Of a DNA stretch of 64,000 nucleotides, positions 46,619 through 55,946 are shown piece after piece; the stretch's first letter is position 1; every line of letters begins with the position of its first letter. Both the position numbers and the translations under genes were made by a program. The notes beneath the pieces were generated by a model, which was given only the letters and a program-made list of their open reading frames with translations, ran no database searches and was not told where the DNA came from. This stretch comes from Bacteroidales bacterium (GTDB lineage: Bacteria; Bacteroidota; Bacteroidia; Bacteroidales; UBA10428): the NCBI GenBank assembly GCA_016935435.1, contig JAFGQZ010000026.1, forward strand, positions 1 through 64,000. The letters are read 5' to 3'.

Positions 46619-46653
46619 TTTGGCTTATTATATTGCTATTTATTTTATCTTTG
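46619..46653 (+). promoter_or_regulatory. Candidate promoter for the second half of the array
   Basis: TATCTTTG (46646-46653) matches TAnnTTTG; TTTG (46619-46622) is upstream with 23 nt between, slightly longer than the usual 19-21. The next ATG is 24 bp downstream. It would restart transcription after the inserted Rpn pseudogene. Nothing else was seen in the rest of 46465-46676. Confidence 0.45.
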
Positions 46654-46676
46654 TTTAAAGCACTAAACCCATTGAA

Positions 46677-48458
46677 ATGAAGAGATTTCTAATTCTAGGC
46701 ATTTTCTTTTCTTTTTTTTCGGCGATAGGATATAACCAGAAGGCTGAAATATCATTGAAAGAATATTTTGCCGATGCGGAATTTTTCTTTGCCAGTGAAG
46801 AATATTCCGATGCACTCCAGGAGTACTTAGAAGTATATAAGCGTGGATATGAAGGAAACGCCAATATCAATTATAAAATTGGTATTTGCTATCTGAATAT
46901 ACCTGCACAAAAAGAAAAATCGATAGAATACCTGGTTGCGGCATCAGAAAAAGTTTCGTCGAAATACAGGGGCTCAACACTTAGCGAAACCACTGCCCCT
47001 ATAGATGCCTTTCTCTTTCTTGGGAATGCATATAGGGTTAACAATAAACTGGGAAAAGCTATCGAATCGTACAATCATTATTTATCGATACTGCCGGAAT
47101 TGGCTGTAGAAGAAAAAGGCTATGCCCTAAAACAAATTGAAGCCTGCAATATTGCGCAGGAGTTTTTTAACGACTCGGCAAAAGTAACTTTTAAAAACCT
47201 CGGACAAATAATAAATACCAGCAGCTCTAACCACAATTGCGTTGTTTCGGCCGATGGTTCTACAATGGTATTTATGACAAAACTACCATTTTACGATGCT
47301 GTTTTTATGTCGAAGAAACGCGGGTCGAACTGGTCAAGGCCTGTTAATATTACACCTCAGATAATGTCAGACGGCGATCAGTTTGTTACCGGAATATCGC
47401 ACAGTGGCTCTTGTATTTTACTGGCCAGGCAAGATGCTTTCGACAGCGATATTTATATAAGCTATTACGAAAATGGCGAATGGACAAAATCGAAACCCCT
47501 GGGAAAACCATTTAGCAGCCGTTATTTCGAGTCGCATGCTTCTTTTGGCAAAGATGAAAATACTATTTTTTTCACAAGCAACCGTCCCGGGGGGATTGGT
47601 GGCATGGATATATACTACTCTGTAAGGAAACCAGATGGAGCCTGGGGCGAACCAGTAAATATCGGGGCTGACATAAATACACCCCTGAACGAAGACACTC
47701 CTTTTTTGTCGGATCAGGGAAACCGGTTGTATTTTAGTTCGCAGGGGCACATGAACATGGGAGGATACGATTTTTTTGCAGCCCACCTTACCGATTCTGG
47801 CTGGACAAACCCCGAAAATTTGCGCTATCCTTTATCTACTACCGACGATGATTTATTTCATTTTCCATGGAAAGAAGGAGAAGCGGCCTATGTACAAAAA
47901 ATCTTCGACGATGGACTGGGCAGCTGGGATATTTACATGGTTGAACCTGCAATAGAAGCACCTGTTGCCGAACCTGTTGCTGAAGTTATTAAAGAAGCGG
48001 TTCAGGAAACTCAGGATAAAAAAGCAGAAACCATTGAATTTGAATCAAAGCCGGTATTGTTTGGATTCGATGCATATACCCTTACAGCCGAAGCTAAAGC
48101 AGAAATCAACCGCTACATTGCCCTTTTGAAGAAACATCCTGCACTAAGCATTACCGTGAAGGGTTATACCGATGCACTGGGGCCTGAACACTATAACATG
48201 CTCTTGTCTGAAAGAAGGGCAGCAACAGTAGTAAAATATATGACAGAACAAGGCCTTGCTCCCGAAAAGCTGAAAATTATGGGTATGGGCGAATCGAATT
48301 TTATTGCTGCCAACACAAAGCCAGACGGCTCCGATAACCCCGAAGGGCGAAAACTTAACCGCAGGGTTGAACTTGAAATCTCAGGCATCGATCCTTCAAA
48401 AATCATCATCCGAAGAATAGATATAGTTCCCCGGGAATTTAAAATTCCCGAAAAATAA
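46677..48458 (+). CDS. TPR-PD40-OmpA family protein (PorE-like paralogue)
   Basis: The 593-residue protein has a signal peptide ('FLILGIFFSFFSAIGYNQ'), TPR domain (~25-150, 'SDALQEYLEVYKRGYEGNAN'), PD40 blades (~175-410, 'FFTSNRPGGIGGMDIYYS', 'GHMNMGGYDFFAAHL'), a Glu/Val/Pro-rich linker and an OmpA domain (~459-580: 'LSITVKGYTDALGPEHYN', 'LSERRAATVVKYM', 'NRRVELEI'). There is no regulatory-like beta-sandwich between PD40 and OmpA, unlike the 679-aa paralogue; the linker does that job. It begins the second part of the array after the Rpn pseudogene and ends at a strong terminator. Confidence 0.88.
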   Translation: MKRFLILGIFFSFFSAIGYNQKAEISLKEYFADAEFFFASEEYSDALQEYLEVYKRGYEGNANINYKIGICYLNIPAQKEKSIEYLVAASEKVSSKYRGSTLSETTAPIDAFLFLGNAYRVNNKLGKAIESYNHYLSILPELAVEEKGYALKQIEACNIAQEFFNDSAKVTFKNLGQIINTSSSNHNCVVSADGSTMVFMTKLPFYDAVFMSKKRGSNWSRPVNITPQIMSDGDQFVTGISHSGSCILLARQDAFDSDIYISYYENGEWTKSKPLGKPFSSRYFESHASFGKDENTIFFTSNRPGGIGGMDIYYSVRKPDGAWGEPVNIGADINTPLNEDTPFLSDQGNRLYFSSQGHMNMGGYDFFAAHLTDSGWTNPENLRYPLSTTDDDLFHFPWKEGEAAYVQKIFDDGLGSWDIYMVEPAIEAPVAEPVAEVIKEAVQETQDKKAETIEFESKPVLFGFDAYTLTAEAKAEINRYIALLKKHPALSITVKGYTDALGPEHYNMLLSERRAATVVKYMTEQGLAPEKLKIMGMGESNFIAANTKPDGSDNPEGRKLNRRVELEISGIDPSKIIIRRIDIVPREFKIPEK

Positions 48459-48478
48459 AATTTCAGGAAATATTTTGG

Positions 48479-48528
48479 AGAGGCTGCAATAAATAATTGT
48501 TAACTAAATTTATTGCAGCCTCTTTTTC
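48479..48528 (+). terminator. Strong rho-independent terminator inside the array
   Basis: AGAGGCTGCAATAAAT and ATTTATTGCAGCCTCT form a perfect 16-bp stem with a 13-nt loop, followed by a T-run. It is ~20 bp after the OmpA-type paralogue, so the next gene needs its own promoter. Confidence 0.93.
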
Positions 48529-48606
48529 TTTTCTGTAAATTAGGCAACTATACGGAATACGATATGGTGTTTTTCATTAAATTTAAATGATTATAAACCT
48601 CGACGA

Positions 48607-49896
48607 ATGAAAAACTTTCTTGTGACATTTTGCACAATATTAACATGCTTTTCGCTAAAGGCACAACCCGATTATACCCCGGAAGAACTCTTTTCGGAAG
48701 GGCAATATTTCTACCAGAGGGACGATTTTAAGGAAGCCCTTTTTTTTTACAAGTCGTTGCTGGACAAATTCCCCGACAATGCCCATTTTAATTTCAAGGT
48801 CGGCGAATGTTACCTTAACATTGCCGGGCAGGAGCACCTGGCCGTGCCATACCTCGAAAAAGCAGTTCAGAAGGTAGTCCCCAAAAAACAATTTCGGGAG
48901 CGCAATTTCAATGAAGCCAATGCCCCTTTGCATGCAATGTATTACCTTGGAAACGCTTATCGGGCTGCAGGAAGGCTTACCGAGGCGCTTGAACAATATA
49001 AAGGTTTTCTCGACTCCCCTTATTTCTTTGGCAACTACAACTTCGAAGTAGTTGAAACTGAAATCAACTCGTGCGAACGTGCTGTTATTATTCAGGATTC
49101 GCCCATAAAATACACAAAAACAAAGCTAAACGACAATATCAACACAGAATTGTCGGAGTTTAGCCCGGTAATGTCTGCCGATGGGCAAACACTTGTTTTT
49201 GTAAGGGAATTAAAGTTTTATAATGCAGTGTTTATGTCGAAAAAAACCAGTAACGGGTGGGGCGGGGCAGTAAATATCACACAGGAAATTATTTCCGATG
49301 GCAATTTCTACCCAACAGGGCTAAACAGTAGCGGAACAGTTATGCTCCTGGTAAAACAGGAAAATGACAATTCTGATATTTATATATCGTATTATAAAGA
49401 CTCAAGGTGGGGGCCGGCCGAAAAAATTGCCGGAAAAATTAACACCCTGGCAATGGAAACTTTTGCCTCTTTTGGGGCTGGTGACAAAACAATTTATTTT
49501 ACCAGCAACCGTACCGGCAGCAAAGGCAAGGGCGACATTTACCAGAGTGCCATGAACCCCGACAGCACCTGGGGAAAAGCTAAAAACCTTGGAAAAACTA
49601 TTAATACAAAACTGGATGAAGAAACCCCGGTTGTATGCAATAATGGCAAAACGCTGTTTTTTAGTTCAAAAGGCCACGACAATATGGGAGGGTACGATAT
49701 ATTTTATACACATTACAATAACAAAAAGTGGTCGGTGCCCCGAAACCTCGGATACCCGATTAATACCACTCGGGACAATTTATTCTATATATCAGGTCCT
49801 GGTTGTTTGACAGCCATAATGTCGATGGTCGATACAGAAACAGGCATTTCAGATATTTATGAAATAACCATCGGAGAACCCCTGGTTATTCCCTAA
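48607..49896 (+). CDS. TPR-PD40 protein without a C-terminal anchor
   Basis: The 429-residue protein has a signal peptide ('LVTFCTILTCFSLKAQ'), TPR domain (~22-150, 'KEALFFYKSLLDKFPDNAHFNFKVG', 'APLHAMYYLGNAYRAAGRL') and PD40 blades (~175-425, 'FTSNRTGSKGKGDIYQSAM', 'GHDNMGGYDIFYTHY'). It stops right after the propeller; no OmpA, SPOR or membrane domain follows and the next gene has its own signal peptide, so it is not a split gene. It may be a soluble periplasmic or outer-membrane-associated member that works with anchored paralogues. The next gene starts 14 bp later. Confidence 0.85.
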   Translation: MKNFLVTFCTILTCFSLKAQPDYTPEELFSEGQYFYQRDDFKEALFFYKSLLDKFPDNAHFNFKVGECYLNIAGQEHLAVPYLEKAVQKVVPKKQFRERNFNEANAPLHAMYYLGNAYRAAGRLTEALEQYKGFLDSPYFFGNYNFEVVETEINSCERAVIIQDSPIKYTKTKLNDNINTELSEFSPVMSADGQTLVFVRELKFYNAVFMSKKTSNGWGGAVNITQEIISDGNFYPTGLNSSGTVMLLVKQENDNSDIYISYYKDSRWGPAEKIAGKINTLAMETFASFGAGDKTIYFTSNRTGSKGKGDIYQSAMNPDSTWGKAKNLGKTINTKLDEETPVVCNNGKTLFFSSKGHDNMGGYDIFYTHYNNKKWSVPRNLGYPINTTRDNLFYISGPGCLTAIMSMVDTETGISDIYEITIGEPLVIP

Positions 49897-49910
49897 GCCG
49901 ATGTAAAGCT

Positions 49911-51746
49911 ATGGGTAAAATCGATTATATACATGTAATATTGTTTTTACTGCTAGGCTTAATATCAAAATTTGCAAACGCACAGTTATCTGCGGCCGAT
50001 AAGGACAATTATTCAGAGGGCGATTATTATTTTTCTGTTGGCGATTTTAACAAGGCTGTAAAGTATTTCGATGGGCTTGCTGTTAAATATCCCGACAACT
50101 CAAAATTTAATTACCGGGCGGCAACTTGTTATATGGCCATAAAAGGCAGCGAAAAAAAAGCCTTGCCATTTCTACGAAATGCTGTAAAAGAAATCGACAC
50201 AAAATATTCCGAAACAAAGATTAAAGGAACCGGAGCCCCGGTTGAAGCATGGTTATACCTTGGCGATGCCCTGCATGCCGAAAACATTTTCCTTGAAGCA
50301 TCGCAAGCCTATCACAATTATAAGCAACATTTATCGCCAGGTTCCACCGAAATGAAGAGGGCCACAACACGTATCAGGGGACTCGGGCTGGCCTACGAAG
50401 AATCGCTTCGCCCATCGGGATACGAACTCACCAATATTGGCGATGTGATTAATACCATCAATTCCGATTATAGCCCTGTATTTAGTGGCGACATGCGAAC
50501 AATGGCCTACACATCGTTTCTCGATCCAAAAGATAAAGTATTTTTCTCGGAAATGGTTAATGGTGTCTGGTCGAAACCAACTGATATTACGGCACAGACA
50601 GGTTCCGGGGGCGATTGCTTCACTGCTGCCCTATCTTTTGATGGCAACGAGCTATACTTAATAAATTACGATCCGTTCGATTCCGATATTTTTGTTTCAA
50701 AAAAATCTAAAGGGAAATGGACAAAAATGGAAGCTGTCGATAAGAAAAGAATAAACTCAAAATATATCGAAAACGGGGTTTCGGTTTCAGCCGACGGCAA
50801 TACCATGTTTTTTAGCAGCAACAGGCCCGGCGGTTATGGCGGTTTCGATATTTATATATCACAAAAACAGGGCGAAACATGGTTAAAGCCTGTTAACCTC
50901 GGCAAAACCATTAACACTCCTGACAACGAAGAAAACCCTGTACTGTCGCCAGACGGGAACAAACTTTTTTTTGCCTCGAACGGGCACAGTACCATCGGGG
51001 GCATGGACATATTCTGGTCGGTAAAAGACAGTAACGGAGAATGGCAAGACCCCATTAATATGGGCGCGGCCGTTAATACACCTGGCGACGACATTTCGTT
51101 TTGGTTCTACGACGAAACCCAGCCCGGGTTTGTTTCGCGTGCTGATAAAAACAGTTTTGGAAAAACCGACATTTATAAGGTTGTATATACTGCCCCCCCT
51201 CAGCCAGTATTCGAAGATGTTTATACTGCCCTGCCCGGCACATCGGGTATTTTTGCTACAGGCGACACTGTTGTTGACCTTTTAAACGACACATTACTTG
51301 TTGCATTTCATAGCCCTTCCGAGAAAATATTGGGTGAAGGCAAAGGCAACGAAACCAAAATAAATATTAGCGAAACCGAAATCGTGCAGGGCGAGGAAAA
51401 TAAAGTTGTTCAAATTACAGAAACAGAAAAAGATTTAACAGAACAACCAAAGCCCAATGTTATAAATATAAAAACCGGCAGCCAGGGAAAACCCGGTGAA
51501 TTATCCGTTAAAGACGGGCAATATACCATACAAATAATGGCTTTGTTGCGCCCACGCGAAGCTGCCATATTTGAAAGAATCGATAAAAGCAAAATGAGAG
51601 TTACACAGGGGAATGATGGCTTTTACCGTTATACATACGGGATGTATAGTTCACAGGCAATGGCTGTTTCCGACCTTAGAAAACTTATACGGCTGGGCTT
51701 TAAAGATGCTTTTATTAGAAATATTGATGAAATAGATAATTATTAA
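49911..51746 (+). CDS. TPR-PD40 protein with C-terminal SPOR domain (first copy)
   Basis: The 611-residue protein has a signal peptide ('VILFLLLGLISKFANAQ'), TPR domain (~25-150), PD40 blades (~175-430, 'FFSSNRPGGYGGFDIYISQK', 'GHSTIGGMDIFWSVKD'), a Thr/Glu-rich linker and a C-terminal SPOR domain (~533-610: 'DGQYTIQIMALLRPREA', 'YRYTYGMYSSQAMAVSDLRK', 'KDAFIRNIDEIDNY'). SPOR domains bind denuded peptidoglycan at septa and elsewhere, so the anchor differs from the OmpA paralogues. It closely matches the 600-aa gene further on and shares the phrases 'GYEL' and 'IRNIDEIDN'. Its stop overlaps the GNAT start (TAATG). Confidence 0.87.
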   Translation: MGKIDYIHVILFLLLGLISKFANAQLSAADKDNYSEGDYYFSVGDFNKAVKYFDGLAVKYPDNSKFNYRAATCYMAIKGSEKKALPFLRNAVKEIDTKYSETKIKGTGAPVEAWLYLGDALHAENIFLEASQAYHNYKQHLSPGSTEMKRATTRIRGLGLAYEESLRPSGYELTNIGDVINTINSDYSPVFSGDMRTMAYTSFLDPKDKVFFSEMVNGVWSKPTDITAQTGSGGDCFTAALSFDGNELYLINYDPFDSDIFVSKKSKGKWTKMEAVDKKRINSKYIENGVSVSADGNTMFFSSNRPGGYGGFDIYISQKQGETWLKPVNLGKTINTPDNEENPVLSPDGNKLFFASNGHSTIGGMDIFWSVKDSNGEWQDPINMGAAVNTPGDDISFWFYDETQPGFVSRADKNSFGKTDIYKVVYTAPPQPVFEDVYTALPGTSGIFATGDTVVDLLNDTLLVAFHSPSEKILGEGKGNETKINISETEIVQGEENKVVQITETEKDLTEQPKPNVINIKTGSQGKPGELSVKDGQYTIQIMALLRPREAAIFERIDKSKMRVTQGNDGFYRYTYGMYSSQAMAVSDLRKLIRLGFKDAFIRNIDEIDNY

Positions 51747-52282
51747 TGGAACAAAGCACTACAATAGTTTTAAGGGCGCTCGAACCTGAAGATATCGATT
51801 GTTTATATAAATGGGAAAACGACAATAGTATATGGCAGGTGAGCAATACCATTGTGCCTTTTTCCCGTTATTTGCTTACAAAGTATATCGAAAGCGCCCA
51901 CCTCGACATATACCAGACAAGACAACTTCGCTTGATGGCCGATTTTTTTAAAGACGGCTTAAAAGTAAAAACCGTTGGGGCAGTGGATATATTTGATTTC
52001 GAACCATTCCATCAACGCGCCGGCATAGGCATACTTATCGGGGAGAAAGAAGAGAGGGGCAAAGGATACGCTAGTGCTGCCCTGGCTGAAATAATCCACT
52101 ATGCATTCAATGTTTTGTTATTGAAACAACTATATTGCAATGTTGAAACAACAAACACAACAAGTATCAACTTGTTTAAAAAGCATGGTTTTATTGAAGT
52201 GGGGGTAAAAAAAATGTGGCTGCGTACCAGTGAGGGTTATAAAGATGAGGCATTGCTCCAGCTTTTAAATGAAAATATATAA
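51746..52282 (+). CDS. GNAT family N-acetyltransferase
   Basis: The 178-residue protein is RimJ/RimL-like: 'IVLRALEPEDIDCLYKWEND' near the start, then the acetyl-CoA-binding 'IGEKEERGKGYASAALAEII' (the R/Q-x-x-G-x-G/A type loop) and 'CNVETTNTTSINLFKKHGFIEVG'. Enzymes of this kind acetylate protein N-termini or small amines; SpeG-like spermidine acetylation is also possible. The start overlaps the stop of the SPOR paralogue by 1 nt, so translation is coupled. It sits between two near-identical SPOR-type paralogues. Substrate unknown. Confidence 0.88.
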   Translation: MEQSTTIVLRALEPEDIDCLYKWENDNSIWQVSNTIVPFSRYLLTKYIESAHLDIYQTRQLRLMADFFKDGLKVKTVGAVDIFDFEPFHQRAGIGILIGEKEERGKGYASAALAEIIHYAFNVLLLKQLYCNVETTNTTSINLFKKHGFIEVGVKKMWLRTSEGYKDEALLQLLNENI

Positions 52283-52351
52283 ATATTGACGGGGCAGTGC
52301 ATTAAGTGTTAATAAAGCTAAATTCAGCAATATAATAACAAGAGTTTTACA

Positions 52352-54154
52352 TTGAACAATATTCTCAGTTATATAAAACATCCTTTCAGGTGGACTTTTT
52401 GCCATAAGTACTGTTTTTTGCTGCTGTTTTTCTTTACTGTAAACTATGTATATCCTCAATTTACGGCCGAAGAAATAAAACTGTATATCGAAGGCGACAA
52501 TTATTTCTCGAAAGATGAATTCAGAAAAGCTTCTGACTTTTTCACCATGCTGCTCGATAAATACCCCGATAACCCCAAGTTTAACTATAGGGCCGGGCAA
52601 TGTTTCTTAAATATAAAAACCCAGGAAGAGAAAGCTGTGGCACACTTTATTAAATCGGTAGTTGAAATCGATTTAAGTTATAACGAAAGTTCAATAAGGG
52701 GACTTGGGGCACCTCCCGAAGCATGGCTGCAACTTGGCATTGCATACCATGTTACAGGCAATTATATCGATGCGTCGTTTGCTTACCATAAATACCTTAC
52801 TTACCTCGAAAGGGGCAGTTGGGAATATATCGAAACAGTAAAACGCATTAAAGGTTTGGGTGCTTCTTACGATGCATTGTTCAGGCCAACCGGTTATGAA
52901 CTGGTAACCATGCCCGAATACTTTAACACCAGGTATTCCGATTATAACCCTGTTGTAAGCGGCGATAAAAAAACCTTTGCCTTTACTGCCCACCACAATG
53001 GCAACGATTATATTTTTATATCGTACTTGGCCGATGGCGAATGGGCAAAGCCTGTTGATATTACTGAGCAGGTTGGTTCCAGGAAGAATTTTTTCACTTC
53101 AGCCCTTTCATTCGATGGAACCGAGTTGTACCTGGTAGATTACGATCCGTTTAATTCCGACATTTTTGTGTCGAGGTATGAAAATGGCAACTGGACTGAA
53201 ATGGCGCGCCTCGATAAAACTATTAATACCATGTCGATTGAAACAGGGGTATGCCTGTCGGCAGGCGGCGACACATTGTATTTTTGCAGCAACAGGGCTG
53301 GGGGGTATGGCGGGGTCGATATATATTATTCTGCTAAACTTAACAATAAATGGGGAAAGCCCGTTAACCTGGGCAATGTTATTAATTCTTCTGGCGATGA
53401 AGGGGCGCCTAAAATATCGGCCAATGGAAATACACTTTTCTTTTGCTCGAACGGCCACGAAGGTATTGGTGGTTTCGATATTTTTTATTCTGAAAAAGAC
53501 AGCAACGGGGCATGGGGAAAGCCAATAGGATTTCCGGTACCGGTGAATTCTGCCGACGACGATATGTCGTTCTTTTTTTTCGACGATATAAAATCGGGCT
53601 ATATTTCAAAACTTCAGGAAGGTACGAACAACCGCGATATATTTGTGATAAGGTTTATTCAGGAAACTGAAAATGATAGCCCGGTGGCCATTCGGGCAGA
53701 GAACTTTAACCAAGCTTTGGAAAACAACGAAGAAAGGCCTGAAATTACATATTCTGTTGAAACACCCGATAGTATAGAAAAACAGCTTATTAAGGGCGAT
53801 GAGCATGCAGATACCCAATTCGAGGTTGTTTCCGATACCCTATTCGTTTCAAATGATGAAACAATACTATCAGGGGATGTTTTTTCTGGCAGCGACAAGC
53901 AGGTTCCAGGTGGAGAATACACCATACAGGTTATTGCCTTTCGTAACCCCCACAATGCCGAGGTGTTTTCGCGCCTGAACAAAAACTATTTTTTTGTTTC
54001 ACCGGGAGGCGATGGTATATGGCGTTACAGTTTCGGGCGCTATTCAACAGCAGGCGATGCCTCTGCCGATCTTGAGGCATTAAGGAAAATGGGGTTTTCC
54101 GATGCCTTTGTACGAAATATTGACGAAATCGACAATTTTAACGCCCAACAATAA
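52352..54154 (+). CDS. TPR-PD40 protein with C-terminal SPOR domain (second copy)
   Basis: The 600-residue protein starts at TTG; no ATG gives a better N-terminus. After the signal segment ('YCFLLLFFFTVNYVYPQ') come the TPR domain (~38-165), PD40 blades (~190-440, 'FCSNRAGGYGGVDIYYSAKL', 'GHEGIGGFDIFYSEKD'), an acidic linker and a SPOR domain (~519-598: 'GGEYTIQVIAFRNPHNA', 'WRYSFGRYSTAGDASADLEAL', 'SDAFVRNIDEIDNF'). Matching blocks with the 611-aa gene suggest a tandem duplication around the GNAT gene. It is 69 bp downstream of the GNAT gene. Confidence 0.86.
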   Translation: MNNILSYIKHPFRWTFCHKYCFLLLFFFTVNYVYPQFTAEEIKLYIEGDNYFSKDEFRKASDFFTMLLDKYPDNPKFNYRAGQCFLNIKTQEEKAVAHFIKSVVEIDLSYNESSIRGLGAPPEAWLQLGIAYHVTGNYIDASFAYHKYLTYLERGSWEYIETVKRIKGLGASYDALFRPTGYELVTMPEYFNTRYSDYNPVVSGDKKTFAFTAHHNGNDYIFISYLADGEWAKPVDITEQVGSRKNFFTSALSFDGTELYLVDYDPFNSDIFVSRYENGNWTEMARLDKTINTMSIETGVCLSAGGDTLYFCSNRAGGYGGVDIYYSAKLNNKWGKPVNLGNVINSSGDEGAPKISANGNTLFFCSNGHEGIGGFDIFYSEKDSNGAWGKPIGFPVPVNSADDDMSFFFFDDIKSGYISKLQEGTNNRDIFVIRFIQETENDSPVAIRAENFNQALENNEERPEITYSVETPDSIEKQLIKGDEHADTQFEVVSDTLFVSNDETILSGDVFSGSDKQVPGGEYTIQVIAFRNPHNAEVFSRLNKNYFFVSPGGDGIWRYSFGRYSTAGDASADLEALRKMGFSDAFVRNIDEIDNFNAQQ

Positions 54155-54329
54155 CCATCCGAAATAGGCTGTTTTATTTAGCAAGCTTTGTGCTTTCAGG
54201 CACATAAACAATATCTGGGCCTAAACAAAAAAAATGTACAAGCTTGTATTGTTGCGATAATTTCGTATCTTAAAATAGAGAAAAGGGTCTCCATTAAAAC
54301 TGGTTCTAAGATTAAACAATACAATTACT

Positions 54330-55946
54330 ATGTGCCGCATATTTGTATATATATTATTGTTATTGTTTGCAGTACCGCTTTTACATTCGCAGGAAAATAC
54401 ACCTTTTTACCTAAAAAATACCGATTGGCTTCAACAAAAAGATGCTAAAAAGTGGGAAAAACTTGTTGGACAAATCCCCGATGCCGACAAACTTATACAG
54501 CAAAGCAACGAATGTTACCTTCAAGTTGCTGCGATTGAAACGGAAAGCAGCGATAAAACAAAACAAAAGCAGGTAACAAAGCTTGAAAAACAGTCGGCAG
54601 AATATTATAAACAAGCATTAATAAAGTACAAAGACATTTACCAGGGCTTGTATGCTGTTCTGAGCGACAATATCGATGAAGCGGCAAAAACACACCCAGC
54701 ATACACCGATATGCTCCATTTCAATAGCCAGGCAGAAGAATTATATGCCGTAGCCAATGATCTTTCGGACGAAGGGCAACGCGGACAATTTTCGCAGGCC
54801 AACGAATTTCTTTTGGCGGCCGTAGAAAAAGGGGTTTCGGTTTTCAATGTCCCGCAATCGGCTTATGTAAACAATATAGGGGGTACAACCAACGAACCTG
54901 CTGTTTCTGATGATATTGTTATTAATCCGGAGTTTTACAGGAAGTACAAAGAGTATGTCGAGAAATATGATACTCCCGACCCATTTGTAATTGGCCAACT
55001 TTTGCAAACCGGAAGCAGCTATGCCGGTTTTGAGGAGTACAAAGAAATGTGGAACAAATTTATAGCTTACGAAGAGGGAAAAGAGGCAGTTCAAGTGCAG
55101 ATAGAACAGGCCATAAAACTTGACAGCACTGGTGAAAGTAGCCCGATTTTGCCTGTTGGCCCCCAACTAGGGCCAGAAACAACCGTGCAAACAGAACCCG
55201 CCATTCACAAAGATGAAGTTTCGAAAAGCATAATAATACCTGAGTCGGGTTTAACAGAAAACCTTGAAATTGCTTCAACACCTGAGGAAACAACCCAAAA
55301 GACAGAAATAAAAACACAAAAAAAGCCAATTACCGAAGGGTTGTTTGTCCCAGATATTTCTTTTGCCAACGATTTACCCGAATACAGGGTGCAGCTTGCG
55401 GCCAGCCGCAGCCCATTGAACATGCAACAGGTTATGGCTATTTACAAAGGCCCTTTAAGTGTTGTTGAATCGAATGAAGGTGATTTGTACAAATACCAGA
55501 TACGTTCCTTTACACTATACACCGACGCACAGAGAATATGCAGCCAATCGGGCGTTGAAAATGCCTACCTGGTATCGTACAGCGGCGGGCTTATGGTTGA
55601 CCTGGCCGAAGCCATAAAGCAAACACAGGCAGTTGCCATGCAGGTAAAAAAACTTGGTAAAGAAAAAGTGCTGCACGAAATAGAATTTTCCGTTCAGGTG
55701 GCTGCCTCAAGGGTTAGGTTAACCGCATTGCAGCTTAGCGAAATTTATTCTGCCCGGTGGCCGCTTACAGTTGTTTTCGAAGGGGGCTGGTACAAATACC
55801 AGATTTTGGCCGGCAAAAGCATGCAACAGGCATTGGACGTCCTTGAAAACTGCGGTGTGGAAAAAGCTTTTCTGACTGCCTCTAAAAACGGGAGAAAACT
55901 ATTATTATATAAAGCATTACATGAATATAAATCATACGCACTATGA
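54330..55946 (+). CDS. Exported protein with two SPOR domains
   Basis: The 538-residue protein has a signal peptide ('IFVYILLLLFAVPLLHSQ') and a long N-terminal helical region (~25-200) of TPR-like character ('LEKQSAEYYKQALIKYKDIYQG'). Two SPOR-type domains follow: ~350-420 ('YRVQLAASRSPLNMQQV', 'YKYQIRSFTLYTDAQRICSQ') and ~450-525 ('FSVQVAASRVRLTALQL', 'YKYQILAGKSMQQALDVL'). The paired domains suggest peptidoglycan cross-bridging or tighter binding. It lies immediately before the Wza-like gene with a 4-bp ATGA overlap, so the two are translationally coupled; I infer a link to the export machine. It has no PD40 domain. Confidence 0.84.
   Translation: MCRIFVYILLLLFAVPLLHSQENTPFYLKNTDWLQQKDAKKWEKLVGQIPDADKLIQQSNECYLQVAAIETESSDKTKQKQVTKLEKQSAEYYKQALIKYKDIYQGLYAVLSDNIDEAAKTHPAYTDMLHFNSQAEELYAVANDLSDEGQRGQFSQANEFLLAAVEKGVSVFNVPQSAYVNNIGGTTNEPAVSDDIVINPEFYRKYKEYVEKYDTPDPFVIGQLLQTGSSYAGFEEYKEMWNKFIAYEEGKEAVQVQIEQAIKLDSTGESSPILPVGPQLGPETTVQTEPAIHKDEVSKSIIIPESGLTENLEIASTPEETTQKTEIKTQKKPITEGLFVPDISFANDLPEYRVQLAASRSPLNMQQVMAIYKGPLSVVESNEGDLYKYQIRSFTLYTDAQRICSQSGVENAYLVSYSGGLMVDLAEAIKQTQAVAMQVKKLGKEKVLHEIEFSVQVAASRVRLTALQLSEIYSARWPLTVVFEGGWYKYQILAGKSMQQALDVLENCGVEKAFLTASKNGRKLLLYKALHEYKSYAL

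Noticed and set aside
48430-48452. Short inverted repeat CGGGAATTT/AAATTCCCG near the end of the 593-aa gene
   Set aside because: It lies within coding sequence, has almost no loop and no T-run; the real terminator is the 16-bp stem after the stop.
48607-49910. The anchorless TPR-PD40 gene as the front half of a gene split by a frameshift from the next one
   Set aside because: The next gene starts with its own signal peptide and TPR domain, so both are complete separate genes.
54188-54448. 86-aa ORF overlapping the start of the double-SPOR gene
   Set aside because: It overlaps the signal peptide of the real gene in another frame and shows no protein-like features.
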